DNA from: Syntrophorhabdus sp. PtaB.Bin027
GTDB taxonomy: Bacteria > Desulfobacterota > Syntrophorhabdia > Syntrophorhabdales > Syntrophorhabdaceae
NCBI GenBank assembly: GCA_002067585.1
Contig: MVQO01000228.1
Location: forward strand, 102,698 to 166,697
Length of the DNA stretch: 64,000 bases
Reading direction: 5' to 3'
Below, in pieces: positions 29,119-37,447 of the stretch (position 1 is the stretch's first letter; each line of letters starts with the position of its first letter). The translations under genes were made by a program, and so were the position numbers. The notes beneath the pieces were generated by a model. That model did not search any database. It had not been told where the DNA came from and was given only the letters and a program-made list of their open reading frames with translations.

Positions 29119-30645
29119 ATGAAAATAGATATAGAACGATGTAAGGGTTGTGGACTGTGTGAAGAGGTGTGTCCGCTTAATATTATTACCATTAAAGATA
29201 AAAAGGTTCTGGTGGGTGGTGGCTGCGTTGAATGTAAAACATGTCAGAAGGTCTGCCCGGAAGGTGTTTTCAGTGTTATAGATAATGACGACAAACCAAT
29301 GTGCACAAACTGTCCGATCATGTGCAGGATACCAGAAGGAGCTACAGGTGCGTGCTTGCGCTATTACAATGCAAAGGGTGAGATTCTGAGAAAGGGCAGG
29401 GTACACACCTACGATGAGGTTCTCAACCTTGTTGGAGCAGATGAAGATTCATTGATACAAAAACCACTGATCACGGGTATTGGCTCAGGTACAACATATC
29501 CTGATTTCCGACCTTCCCCATTTATTGTGAAAGGCGTAAGAGACGGGATCGATATAGTTACTGTTGTGACCGAAGCGCCCTTAAGTTACAGCGGGATGAA
29601 GCTCAAGATAGACACAGACCTGTACCTTGGCCAGGAGTCAAAAAAGGTCTATATCCGAAGAAAAGGCAAGAGGCACCTGGGTCATCTTTGTACAGAGGAA
29701 TACGGTTCAAAGATACTTTCTCTTGGGGGAGTAAACATTCTTACATCCAAAGACGGACTTTTCGCAGCAAAGACTTTGTTTGAATTCCTTCAGGGAAAAA
29801 TAATAAAGGTTGAGGTTGAAGACGGTCCTACCCTGGAACTTGCTCTTGGCAAAGCACCAAAAGTTAACGGTCAATCCGAGGAAAAAATGAGGGTAGGGTG
29901 CGGAAGTGCAGTGTCCGGCCTTTTTGCACCGTATATGGAAAAGGCAGCAGACGAAGTTATTGTTCTTGATGGTCACATTACAGGACTTTTCAGCGAACAC
30001 CCGGCAGGCAGATATCTGAAGAAGAAGCGGTCACCTGTATCCATAAAAGGCCAAAAAAGCACTGACGGAAGGTATTTCCTGGGAAAAGGAACAGGGTGGG
30101 GCGGTACCGATATCCAGGAGCCTCTTGATGTAATAAAAGAGATTGATCAGAAGAAATGCAAAGAAGGCATGACCCTCCTTATTACTGAAACCACTGGTTG
30201 GCGATATGCTTATTTTCGTATGATAAAGGGTGAATTTAGGGAAGAGCAGCCTGACGATGGAGCTATGGAATTCATAAAGGTTTTAAGAAGTTCCTGCGAA
30301 GTGTCAAGAGTAAGCGCAATTTTTGCAGCCGGTGTAGGTGGCTCTGCGAGGGCAGGGGTAACAAAAAATCCAATCAAATTGACAAAAGCAGTCCATGAAG
30401 GGAAGGTCTCTCTGACGATCGGTGGTGCAAAGCCTTTTATCTTCCCTGGCGGGGGTATAAACTTCCTTGTTGATGTAGAACAGATCAAATATGGTAGCGT
30501 CTATGTTTCACCAACGCCATCATTTATTCTGCCTGTGGAGTACACAATGTCACTCGACACGTTCAAGAGCATTGGCGGCCACATCGATGCTGTAAAGCCG
30601 ATAGAAGAAGTGTTGAATGAAGTAAAAGATAAAGCAACTTCCTGA
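29119..30645 (+). CDS. 6-hydroxynicotinate reductase-like iron-sulfur protein
   Basis: A 508-residue protein. The N-terminus holds two ferredoxin motifs (C8/C11/C14/C18 in CKGCGLCEEVCP and C36/C39/C42/C46 in CVECKTCQKVCP). Another cysteine set, C62, C65, C69 and C79, follows. The large C-terminal domain is the kind found in 6-hydroxynicotinate reductase, a ferredoxin-dependent enzyme of nicotinate fermentation that makes 1,4,5,6-tetrahydro-6-oxonicotinate. Assignment rests on remembered family features and on the enamidase next door. The 97-bp gap before it contains no clear terminator, so it is probably in the same operon. Confidence 0.82.
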   Translation: MKIDIERCKGCGLCEEVCPLNIITIKDKKVLVGGGCVECKTCQKVCPEGVFSVIDNDDKPMCTNCPIMCRIPEGATGACLRYYNAKGEILRKGRVHTYDEVLNLVGADEDSLIQKPLITGIGSGTTYPDFRPSPFIVKGVRDGIDIVTVVTEAPLSYSGMKLKIDTDLYLGQESKKVYIRRKGKRHLGHLCTEEYGSKILSLGGVNILTSKDGLFAAKTLFEFLQGKIIKVEVEDGPTLELALGKAPKVNGQSEEKMRVGCGSAVSGLFAPYMEKAADEVIVLDGHITGLFSEHPAGRYLKKKRSPVSIKGQKSTDGRYFLGKGTGWGGTDIQEPLDVIKEIDQKKCKEGMTLLITETTGWRYAYFRMIKGEFREEQPDDGAMEFIKVLRSSCEVSRVSAIFAAGVGGSARAGVTKNPIKLTKAVHEGKVSLTIGGAKPFIFPGGGINFLVDVEQIKYGSVYVSPTPSFILPVEYTMSLDTFKSIGGHIDAVKPIEEVLNEVKDKATS

Positions 30646-30653
30646 TCTTTATT

Positions 30654-31481
30654 ATGTTTATAGAAATCGGTCCGGCAAGCCTTGTAGTATATGGTGAAAA
30701 AAAGGGTATGCCATACGAATTTGACAGATCCAGGCTTGAGGAAAAGATTCAAAATATTTTGAGAGATATTCGGGAGTATCTGCCGGTACTGAAACAAAAA
30801 GCATATAAGATCAAAAACACGAAACATATGCCTGATGTGCCTCGAAAGATGGTCGAAGCTGTTAAGACAATAGATGAAATGAGCCTGACACCCATGGCAG
30901 CCGTTGCCGGCTCTGTCTCAGATGCTCTTAAAGAGCATATCAAAGGCGAAGGGCTTGATATTATTTCTGTAAATAATGGTGGGGACATCTCAGTTTTTGA
31001 TCGTTATGAAAAAGGGCTGAAAGTCGGTATTGGTGACATTCACACAGGCAGGACCACTTCTTATACCCTTAACATTAAGGGATTTTCCGATTACGGCCTG
31101 GCAACGAGCGGTTTTGGCGGAAGAAGCCTCACATTGGGGCTGGCAGATAGCGTAACAGTAGTTGCGGCAACAGGTGCAGTGGCAGATGCAGCAGCCACGT
31201 TTATTTGCAATAATACCAGCATAATTACTAATCAGGTTCGTCGAATAAAGGCGTCCGAGATTGATCCGCTGACAGATATTCCAGAAGAGTATGTTACAGT
31301 TGAAATTAATCAGTTATCTGAAGGTGTTATAAACGATTCATTGGAAAAAGGATTGCAATTGGCTTTCAAGATAAAAATAAAAAAATATATTTATGATGCC
31401 ATTATCAAACTAAAAGATCATATCGTCACCACGATCAATGGTGGCTACCCCATTATTTTGGAGGTGCATAATGGAAATTAG
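30654..31481 (+). CDS. UPF0280 family protein (ApbE-like)
   Basis: A 275-residue protein of the UPF0280 family, which shares its fold with ApbE flavin transferases. Family features are MAAVAGSVSDALKEHI, DIISVNNGGDISVF and GLATSGFGGRSLTLGLADSV. It starts eight bases after the reductase stop and overlaps the next gene by 11 bases. No biochemical role is established for the family. Because it is locked between the reductase and a PF06684 gene, a role in flavin loading of the reductase or in ring metabolism is possible, but this is a guess. Confidence 0.85.
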   Translation: MFIEIGPASLVVYGEKKGMPYEFDRSRLEEKIQNILRDIREYLPVLKQKAYKIKNTKHMPDVPRKMVEAVKTIDEMSLTPMAAVAGSVSDALKEHIKGEGLDIISVNNGGDISVFDRYEKGLKVGIGDIHTGRTTSYTLNIKGFSDYGLATSGFGGRSLTLGLADSVTVVAATGAVADAAATFICNNTSIITNQVRRIKASEIDPLTDIPEEYVTVEINQLSEGVINDSLEKGLQLAFKIKIKKYIYDAIIKLKDHIVTTINGGYPIILEVHNGN

Positions 31482-32046
31482 AAAGATTGTCACAGTTGTT
31501 GAAGAGATCTATGAGGAAGGTGAGAAAAAGCTCGATAAGCCAATCCGTAAGGTTGCCGCACTTGCAGTGATTAAAAACCCTTATGCAGGAAAGTACCAGG
31601 AAGATTTGAACGCCCTTATCGATTACAGCGAAGAGCTTGGAAAAATTATCTCTGAAAAAGCAGTTGAAGCACTCGGTAAAGATGTGGAAGTCCACAGTTA
31701 TGGAAAGGCGGCAATAGTGGGCGAGAAAGGAGAGCTCGAGCTTGCAGCGGCCCTTTTACACCCAAAGCTGGGAACCCCTCTCCGTACAGCTACAGGGGGT
31801 GGGAAGGCAATCATTCCTTCTGTGAAGAAGTTGGGCAGTATGGGAGACAGCCTCGATATTCCCCTTCATTACAAGGATGCTGCTTTTGTCCGGTCACATT
31901 TTGACGGCATGACGGTGTCAATCAGCGATGCGCCAAAATCGGATGAAATCGTTATTGCAGTTGCAGTTACTGATGGCGGCAGACCCCATCCCCGTGTCGG
32001 CGGACTCAAGAAAGATGAAGCAAAGAAGGAAGACGGGCTGAGATAG
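31471..32046 (+). CDS. PF06684 (AA_synth/DUF1185) family protein
   Basis: A 191-residue protein matching the so-called amino acid synthesis family: IRKVAALAVIKNPYAGKYQE at the front, LHPKLGTPLRTATGGGKAII in the middle and VAVTDGGRPHPRVGG near the end. The family name is historical and the function unknown. The ATG at 31471 is behind TTGGAGG and overlaps the UPF0280 gene by 11 bases. It is the last gene of the cluster; a tRNA with its own promoter follows. A hydrolytic or isomerising role on a pathway intermediate is only inference. Confidence 0.85.
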   Translation: MEIRKIVTVVEEIYEEGEKKLDKPIRKVAALAVIKNPYAGKYQEDLNALIDYSEELGKIISEKAVEALGKDVEVHSYGKAAIVGEKGELELAAALLHPKLGTPLRTATGGGKAIIPSVKKLGSMGDSLDIPLHYKDAAFVRSHFDGMTVSISDAPKSDEIVIAVAVTDGGRPHPRVGGLKKDEAKKEDGLR

Positions 32047-32088
32047 GCCAATACAAGGTTAATGGTGCAAGGTGAACAGTATTTCCTG

Positions 32089-32117
32089 TTGAAAGACCCG
32101 GGGAAAATCGGTATAAT
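32089..32117 (+). promoter_or_regulatory. sigma-70 promoter of tRNA-Arg(CCU)
   Basis: TTGAAA at 32089-32094 and a perfect TATAAT at 32112-32117 are 17 bases apart, and the tRNA begins nine bases after the -10 box. This is the clearest housekeeping promoter in the window. Confidence 0.8.
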
Positions 32118-32126
32118 CAACCCCGT

Positions 32127-32200
32127 GCCCCCGTAGCTCAGGTGGATAGAGCAATGGATTCCTAATCCATGTGCCGCATGTTCGAGTCATGCCGGGGGCA
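32127..32200 (+). tRNA. tRNA-Arg (anticodon CCU)
   Basis: A full cloverleaf is visible. The acceptor stem is GCCCCCG with CGGGGGC, followed by discriminator A at 32200. The D arm is GCTC...GAGC. The anticodon arm is ATGGA-TTCCTAA-TCCAT, giving anticodon CCT in DNA. The T arm is GCATG-TTCGAGT-CATGC. CCA is not encoded. It reads AGG codons. A consensus promoter lies directly upstream, and an IS-like remnant lies about 40 bp downstream. Confidence 0.95.
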
Positions 32201-32241
32201 CTTTACTATCAATAAGTTACAAATCATCTTCATGCAGGCCT

Positions 32242-32445
32242 TTACGAATAGCTAAATGAGTGCTTACCGACCCCCAAGGTTCTCCCATCCCTATTCCTGT
32301 AGCCGGTAAGCCAGTCATGGATGGTCTGCCTACTTACGTGAAATTCCCTGGCTACCACTTCGGGATTCTTTACACCTAGCAGCCTCACCACTGTTCCTGC
32401 CTCCAGTTCCATCAGCGTTTCGTGCTTCAATAGCCACGCATCCAT
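32242..32445 (-). pseudogene. transposase N-terminal HTH remnant (IS630-like)
   Basis: This 67-residue frame encodes a helix-turn-helix, KNPEVVAREFHVSRQTIHDW followed by LTGYRNRDGRTL, the pattern of the DNA-binding head of IS630-type transposases. The DDE catalytic part is absent, and the frame ends after about 20 more residues. It is therefore a truncated relic rather than an active transposase. It lies just past the 3' end of the tRNA-Arg gene. It could also be a small stand-alone HTH protein, but the abrupt C-terminus argues against that. Confidence 0.55.
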
Positions 32446-32502
32446 TGTGCTGGCAAGTACACAATAACAGACGCAGAAATGTCAATGCAATTTATGGAAT
32501 AA

Positions 32503-33039
32503 TTAATCTAGGACTCCACACGGCGTAATCCAAATATCATAGGGCACTTTTTTGGGAATCTTAGCACTCCAGAGAAAATTCCATGTATCAAATCCGGTTG
32601 GGTCCGAGTACGTGCCATATCCGGGTACTGATGTGAACTTATTGTTTATTACAGTTACATAAGCAAAGTCATACTCATAACCATCCTCAGAAAAAAACTC
32701 TACATAACCAAAAAAGTTTGAGTTAGTTCCGGATAGCCAATAAAGATTACCGTATATATCTGTATAGTTTCCGCGTCTATCATATGATCTAAGTTTTATA
32801 GTGTCTGGAGCGCCAGGTTCAACTTCCATGCATACATAGCTCTTATAAGACTCATTTCCACCCTTTGTAGGAACAATGTTTGAGCCGTCAATACCGGCAT
32901 TTATCATGTTACGGAATTTTGTGGAATCCTGCAACCATAAGCCGTCAAACGAAGTCAGGTTTACCTGAGCCTGAACAGTATAGGCGCCAATCATCAAAAG
33001 AATTGCTAAAAAAATTGTGATGCAGAGTGATTTTTTCAT
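32503..33039 (-). CDS. hypothetical secreted protein
   Basis: A 178-residue protein with a clear signal peptide (MKKSLCITIFLAILLMIGAY, cleavage likely after VQA). The mature part is rich in Tyr, Asn, Gly and Asp with alternating beta-strand pattern, for example NLTSFDGLWLQDSTKFRNM and SNFFGYVEFFSEDGYEYDFA. I do not recognise a family. It has two cysteines in the mature part. The start at 33039 has AGGAGG six bases upstream. It is a single gene between an IS remnant and a 685-bp empty stretch, so lateral arrival is possible. Confidence 0.7.
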   Translation of the reverse strand: MKKSLCITIFLAILLMIGAYTVQAQVNLTSFDGLWLQDSTKFRNMINAGIDGSNIVPTKGGNESYKSYVCMEVEPGAPDTIKLRSYDRRGNYTDIYGNLYWLSGTNSNFFGYVEFFSEDGYEYDFAYVTVINNKFTSVPGYGTYSDPTGFDTWNFLWSAKIPKKVPYDIWITPCGVLD

Positions 33040-33054
33040 GTGAAACCTCCTCAT

Positions 33055-33739
33055 AAATAATTTTTTGTCTGCTGTAAGTGATTTACAGCTCTTTTCATGT
33101 ACCCTTGCTTCTCATACCTTCCAATATGGCACAGCACTATTAAACAGAATATGTATCCGAGAGTCAATACACATATCGATGAGGGAGCAAGCTTGTGTGT
33201 GTCTCAGCCGAAACGACCTTACCCCTGTAAAGTGTACAAATTTCTTTAGAGAACCAGGGTGTTCACTCTCCCTGTTTATCAAGGAATTGATCTGTTTCCA
33301 CAAGAGCAGGTCAATATAAAATTTGCTTGGAAATTGGGTCCATATGGTTTTTCTCCCTCTTGTTCTGTGATTTGTATAAATTTAAAAAGCTGGTTTCATG
33401 TTAAAATTGGAGCTATGTCAGGTGATTGGGTCAGCGGGTTCTCTCCATAACGATTGTGATCTTCAAGGGATATGGTGAAGGAAGCCTTCACCAAGGGATT
33501 GGGGAGATCTTATCGCCGGCGTGTCCATGAAGGCCAATGCCTGTTCGTCTTCCTTGTAAATCCAGTATAATCTGTCCTGCTTCATTGACCGGGAAATTTA
33601 AACGGACGGGCTATTCAAAAATGGCTTTGGTAGTGCTATTGAAAATGGATTATGCTAACCTTGTGCAACAGGAAACAAGGCCATTGGTTAAACTCAACAG
33701 AAAGGAACCTCGCCGTGGTAAAGATAACGCATTCCAAAT
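33055..33739. other. 685-bp stretch without a recognised gene
   Basis: Only short overlapping frames in conflicting directions are open here, none with a ribosome site or recognisable product. The sequence between an IS remnant side and an MFS gene may be decayed mobile DNA, but I see no terminal repeats to prove this. Confidence 0.5.
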
Positions 33740-35038
33740 ATGGAATGGAATGAGCAGCAGGGTACACAAGTGACAGGCCGTAATTCGCTTCAATACAAGT
33801 GGGTGATCTTCATTGTGCTTGCAGTCCAATACCTTTTTGGCTATTTCCACCGCGTTTGTCCTGCTGTTGTAGCGCCTGAACTCATGAAGTCATTTGATAT
33901 AAGCGGCATGGCGCTGGGGGTTCTTGCCTCTGCATATTTCTATCCCTATGCAGCAATGCAGATACCGGCAGGCATTCTCTCAGATGCCTGGGGAGCTAAA
34001 AAAACAGCAATAATGTGCGCCCTTATTGCGGGCATAGGATCGGTTCTTTTCGGTCTTTCCCACACCCTCGGTTTTGCCATTTTCTCTCGCATCCTTGTAG
34101 GCCTCGGTGTTTCTGCCATGTTTGTTACATCCCTCAAGATATTTGGCAACTGGTTTAAACCTACTGAGTTTGCCCGTGTTTCCGCTCTTTACATTGCAGC
34201 GGGAGGGGTAGGGTGGTTGACGGCTGCCACTCCCCTGGCTATTTTTTCACAGTATTTCGATTGGCGGTGGGCATTTATTGGGCTCGGAATAATTACCCTG
34301 CTCCTTACCTCTCTTATGAGGTTCACCGTTTCAGACAGACCCGATGAAATCGATCCCGGGACTGTTGTCGACACAGGCAAGGTTCAGGGAAACAGTATGG
34401 TGAAGATTGGCCGAGATCTGCAAATGGTCATGAAAGAAAAGTATTTTTGGCCTCTGGCTGCCTGGATGTTTTTTGTAGGCGCGGGTAGTTTTGGCTTCGT
34501 AAGCCTGTGGGCAGGTCCTTATCTGATGGATGTCTACCGGTTCTCAAAGCCTGCTGTGGGAAATATCCTTTCCATGTTTCCTCTCGCCATGGTTTTTGCC
34601 GGACCTTTTCTGGGTTATGTTTCCGACAAAGTCCTTGTGAGCAGGAAAAAGGTCATAGTGGCCACTTCAATAGTGTACGTTGCGTGCTGGCTCATGATGC
34701 TTTTTTGTCACGATTCACTCCCCCTTTGCTTGCTTTATTTGTTTTTTTTCTTCCTGGGTGCTATGGGCACAGGTGTTCTGCCCATAGGATATGCAGCCAC
34801 AAAAGAACTTTTTACTGGAGAAGTAGCAGGCATTTCAATTGGTGCGGTAAATCTCTTTCCTTTTCTCGGGGGTGTGGTAGCCCAGCCCTTAATAGGGTTT
34901 ATCCTTGACAAGGGGGGGAAGATTGGAACCCATTATCCATCCTCTGCCTACCATTCAGTGATACTAATGTACGTTTTCATAAGTATCTTGAATCTCATTG
35001 CAGTTTTTCTCACAAAGGAAACGCTCAGAAAGCAGTGA
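33740..35038 (+). CDS. MFS transporter
   Basis: A 432-residue, 12-helix major facilitator. The first-helix region reads YLFGYFHRVCPAVVAPELMK, and the loop 2-3 motif is GILSDAWGAKKTAIM, the classic G-x3-D-x2-G-x-K/R. Helix 5-6 and the central loop are also normal. It resembles organic-acid and sugar-acid carriers, but the substrate is not predictable. The start is unsure: the ATG at 33740 has no clear ribosome site, and a GTG at 33770 would give a more typical N-terminus. It is separate from the heterocycle cluster but could assist uptake. Confidence 0.85.
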   Translation: MEWNEQQGTQVTGRNSLQYKWVIFIVLAVQYLFGYFHRVCPAVVAPELMKSFDISGMALGVLASAYFYPYAAMQIPAGILSDAWGAKKTAIMCALIAGIGSVLFGLSHTLGFAIFSRILVGLGVSAMFVTSLKIFGNWFKPTEFARVSALYIAAGGVGWLTAATPLAIFSQYFDWRWAFIGLGIITLLLTSLMRFTVSDRPDEIDPGTVVDTGKVQGNSMVKIGRDLQMVMKEKYFWPLAAWMFFVGAGSFGFVSLWAGPYLMDVYRFSKPAVGNILSMFPLAMVFAGPFLGYVSDKVLVSRKKVIVATSIVYVACWLMMLFCHDSLPLCLLYLFFFFLGAMGTGVLPIGYAATKELFTGEVAGISIGAVNLFPFLGGVVAQPLIGFILDKGGKIGTHYPSSAYHSVILMYVFISILNLIAVFLTKETLRKQ

Positions 35039-35238
35039 CCTCAGAGGTAAGACCGTATGTTCAAAAAGCAGACAACAGAATATTTTACCGGCAAAGAAGC
35101 CTGATTCCAAGCCATGCTCCACCTTTTTGGGCCGGGGAGGTTAAAATAAAAATTCATGAAAAGGTCTGGTATTTCCTTATTGACATTTTCTTTATATTCG
35201 TTTAGGAATGTTGAACACATTAAAAGGAGGTGATGAGG

Positions 35239-35412
35239 ATGGCCGCAAAGATTGACGAAGATGCCTGTACAGGATGCGGGACATGCGCTGATGCATGTCC
35301 GGTTGAAGCCATTACCGTTGATGATGTTGCCAAGGTTAATGCAGATCTTTGCACCGACTGCGGAACATGCATTGACGAGTGCCCTGTAGAAGCAATAAGT
35401 AAGGCTGATTAA
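35239..35412 (+). CDS. 2[4Fe-4S] ferredoxin
   Basis: A 57-residue clostridial-type ferredoxin with CTGCGTCADACPVEAI and CTDCGTCIDECPVEAI, two complete C-x2-C-x2-C-x3-CP cluster motifs. A strong AAGGAGG lies eight bases before the ATG at 35239; upstream GTG and ATG codons in the same frame lie inside the ribosome site. It is a low-potential electron carrier. The ring reductase encoded 5 kb upstream is of a ferredoxin-dependent type, so this is a possible donor, though it is not in that operon. Confidence 0.95.
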   Translation: MAAKIDEDACTGCGTCADACPVEAITVDDVAKVNADLCTDCGTCIDECPVEAISKAD

Positions 35413-35856
35413 ACGTTTGAAAATTGCTCAACGCAAGACCTCATGCAATCCGCCCCTCTGCTGTGTGAATACAAGTACGGGCGGGTTACCCCCGCAGATC
35501 ATATAATAACGGAATATATGAAAATCAGAGACTATGATAGGCTTGAGAAGTTTTACCGAGTGTGACTGTATGGTTAAGCCACTGTTATTACTTCATAATT
35601 GATCCATTGTCATAGGATGTTAAATAGATGGCAGTATTTTTACAAAATAGTACGATTAAAAATGTATACTGTTCCACTTATTTATTCTTAAGTTTCATCA
35701 ATCATAAGCGACAATAAAAATACAGAACATTCCACGGGCCTCAAGGCATTGCTTGTCCTACCGTAGCTTACCCCTCGGAAAGCAGCTTTGGGGCCTTAAG
35801 TTTATTTTGATTGTTTCCCCCCGCCCTTACCTTTCCAGTTCTTCACGTCCCATCCC
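35413..35856. other. 444-bp intergenic stretch, no gene seen
   Basis: Between the ferredoxin and the end of the convergent pyruvate kinase gene I see no credible frame. A short hairpin GCGGG-TTACC-CCCGC lies near 35487-35501, without a following T-run. Nothing else can be supported. Confidence 0.5.
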
Positions 35857-37281
35857 TTACTTCACATCAACAATTTCCAGCTTATGGTTTGCTCTGGGAT
35901 TTCGCGGAGATGGTCCTTCAATAAGAATCACAAAGTCTCCGCTTAGGCTCTGAGATTTAACCCATTCTCTGGCGTATTCTGTCCAATTATGTTTGTTCTC
36001 CGCTTCAAGAATGGGGTGCACTCCATAAGAAAACTGAAGAGCCTGACACGTGGCATCTTGTGATGCTACTGCAGCTATCCATATCGGTAATCGGAGACGG
36101 GTAAGCCTTTGGGCAGTACCTCCGCTGTGGCTCGGTATTAATACAGCGGTAACAGGCATTTGTTGAAGCGCACTCTCTACAGACAAAGTAATAAGGTCAC
36201 CTCCTGTAACTTCATTGCCGGTGACAATAACTTTCAAAGCTTCTCTAACACGATGGCCAGGCCGAGAAGGCTCAATTGCAACGGCTATTTTAACCAGCAT
36301 TGCCGTAGATTCCACAGGAAATTTTCCCATGGCAGATTCACCAGAAAGCATGACACAATCTGTGCCGTCAAGAATGGCATTGGCAACATCCGTTGCTTCT
36401 GCGCGAGTTGGGCGACTATTATCTGTCATAGACTCAAGCATCTGAGTTGCAGTTATAACCGGTTTGCCTGACATATTAGCTTTCCGCATGAGCTGCTTTT
36501 GAACAACAGCGATTCTTTCAATAGGTATTTCAACGCCCAAATCACCTCGGGCAATCATTATACCGTCGGCAGCTTCCAGAATTTCATCAATATTGTTCAA
36601 AGCACCTGAACGTTCTATTTTTGCAATGATAAAAGGAACGCGTCCACATGCTTTGGCAGCTTCCCGCACCAACACGATATCAGATTTTGCTTCGACAAAA
36701 GACTGGCTGATGGCATCCACTCCATTTTCGATTGCAAATTGGAGCCATTCATGGTCATGCTCTGTAAAAGCACTTATGCCAAGATCGATATTAGGAATGT
36801 TCAAACCTTTACGGGATCGGAGCTCTCCACCAACAATGACCTTACACACAATATCGGCGTTAGATACTTTTATGGCTTCGAGCTGAATAAGACCATCATT
36901 TAAAAAAATAATATTACCTGGTCTAACAACGTCCGGGAGCCGGTCAAATGTCACTGATGCAATGCCTGCACTGCCCAATATTTGACGCGTTGTTAATGTG
37001 AACAAATCCCCTGAGGTGAGATGTACCGGATCAGGAGAAATCTGTCCAATGCGCATTTTAGGACCCGGCAGGTCAGCCATGATGGCGATGGGTGTACCAA
37101 CTGTTTTGGATGCCAATCTGAGGTTTTCAATGGCTTGTTTGTGTCCTTTGCGGTCACCGTGGGAAAAATTCAGCCTTGCTATATTCATCCCAGCTTCTAT
37201 CATTTTTTTCATAACCTCTATAGAATTAGAGGCAGGCCCTATGGTACAGACAATTTTTGTCTTATTTTTCGGAAGCGCCAT
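35857..37281 (-). CDS. pyk: pyruvate kinase
   Basis: A 474-residue enzyme converting phosphoenolpyruvate plus ADP to pyruvate plus ATP. Signatures are KIVCTIGPASNSIEVMKKMI and NIARLNFSHGD at the N-terminus, and the active-site signature FIIAKIERSGALNN. DGIMIARGDLGVEIP and KPVITATQMLESM also match. The C-terminal allosteric domain is present, so it is full length. The ATG at 37281 is used because GGGAGG lies ten bases upstream; a TTG 21 bases earlier is in frame. It is divergent from pgm-pgi, making a small glycolytic block. Confidence 0.95.
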   Translation of the reverse strand: MALPKNKTKIVCTIGPASNSIEVMKKMIEAGMNIARLNFSHGDRKGHKQAIENLRLASKTVGTPIAIMADLPGPKMRIGQISPDPVHLTSGDLFTLTTRQILGSAGIASVTFDRLPDVVRPGNIIFLNDGLIQLEAIKVSNADIVCKVIVGGELRSRKGLNIPNIDLGISAFTEHDHEWLQFAIENGVDAISQSFVEAKSDIVLVREAAKACGRVPFIIAKIERSGALNNIDEILEAADGIMIARGDLGVEIPIERIAVVQKQLMRKANMSGKPVITATQMLESMTDNSRPTRAEATDVANAILDGTDCVMLSGESAMGKFPVESTAMLVKIAVAIEPSRPGHRVREALKVIVTGNEVTGGDLITLSVESALQQMPVTAVLIPSHSGGTAQRLTRLRLPIWIAAVASQDATCQALQFSYGVHPILEAENKHNWTEYAREWVKSQSLSGDFVILIEGPSPRNPRANHKLEIVDVK

Positions 37282-37447
37282 GTTTATCCAACCTCCCTGC
37301 AATTAAAAGTTCTATCACTTTCTGTTTTTAAAGACAATGATTACGAATTTCTCAAGCTCATTTTAATCGTGAACATGGCATCCCTGCTACATTGTATGAT
37401 AGACTTCTCACAATCAGCTTAATTATAAAAAGAAAGGAGTTGCCGGC

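Noticed and set aside
19806..32046. Purine or xanthine degradation as the role of the Mo hydroxylase cluster
   Set aside because: No uricase, allantoinase or other purine genes are present, while the enamidase and 6-hydroxynicotinate-reductase-like genes point to a pyridine ring.
33065..33450. Several small frames in both directions between the secreted protein and the MFS gene
   Set aside because: They contradict each other, lack ribosome sites and resemble nothing known.
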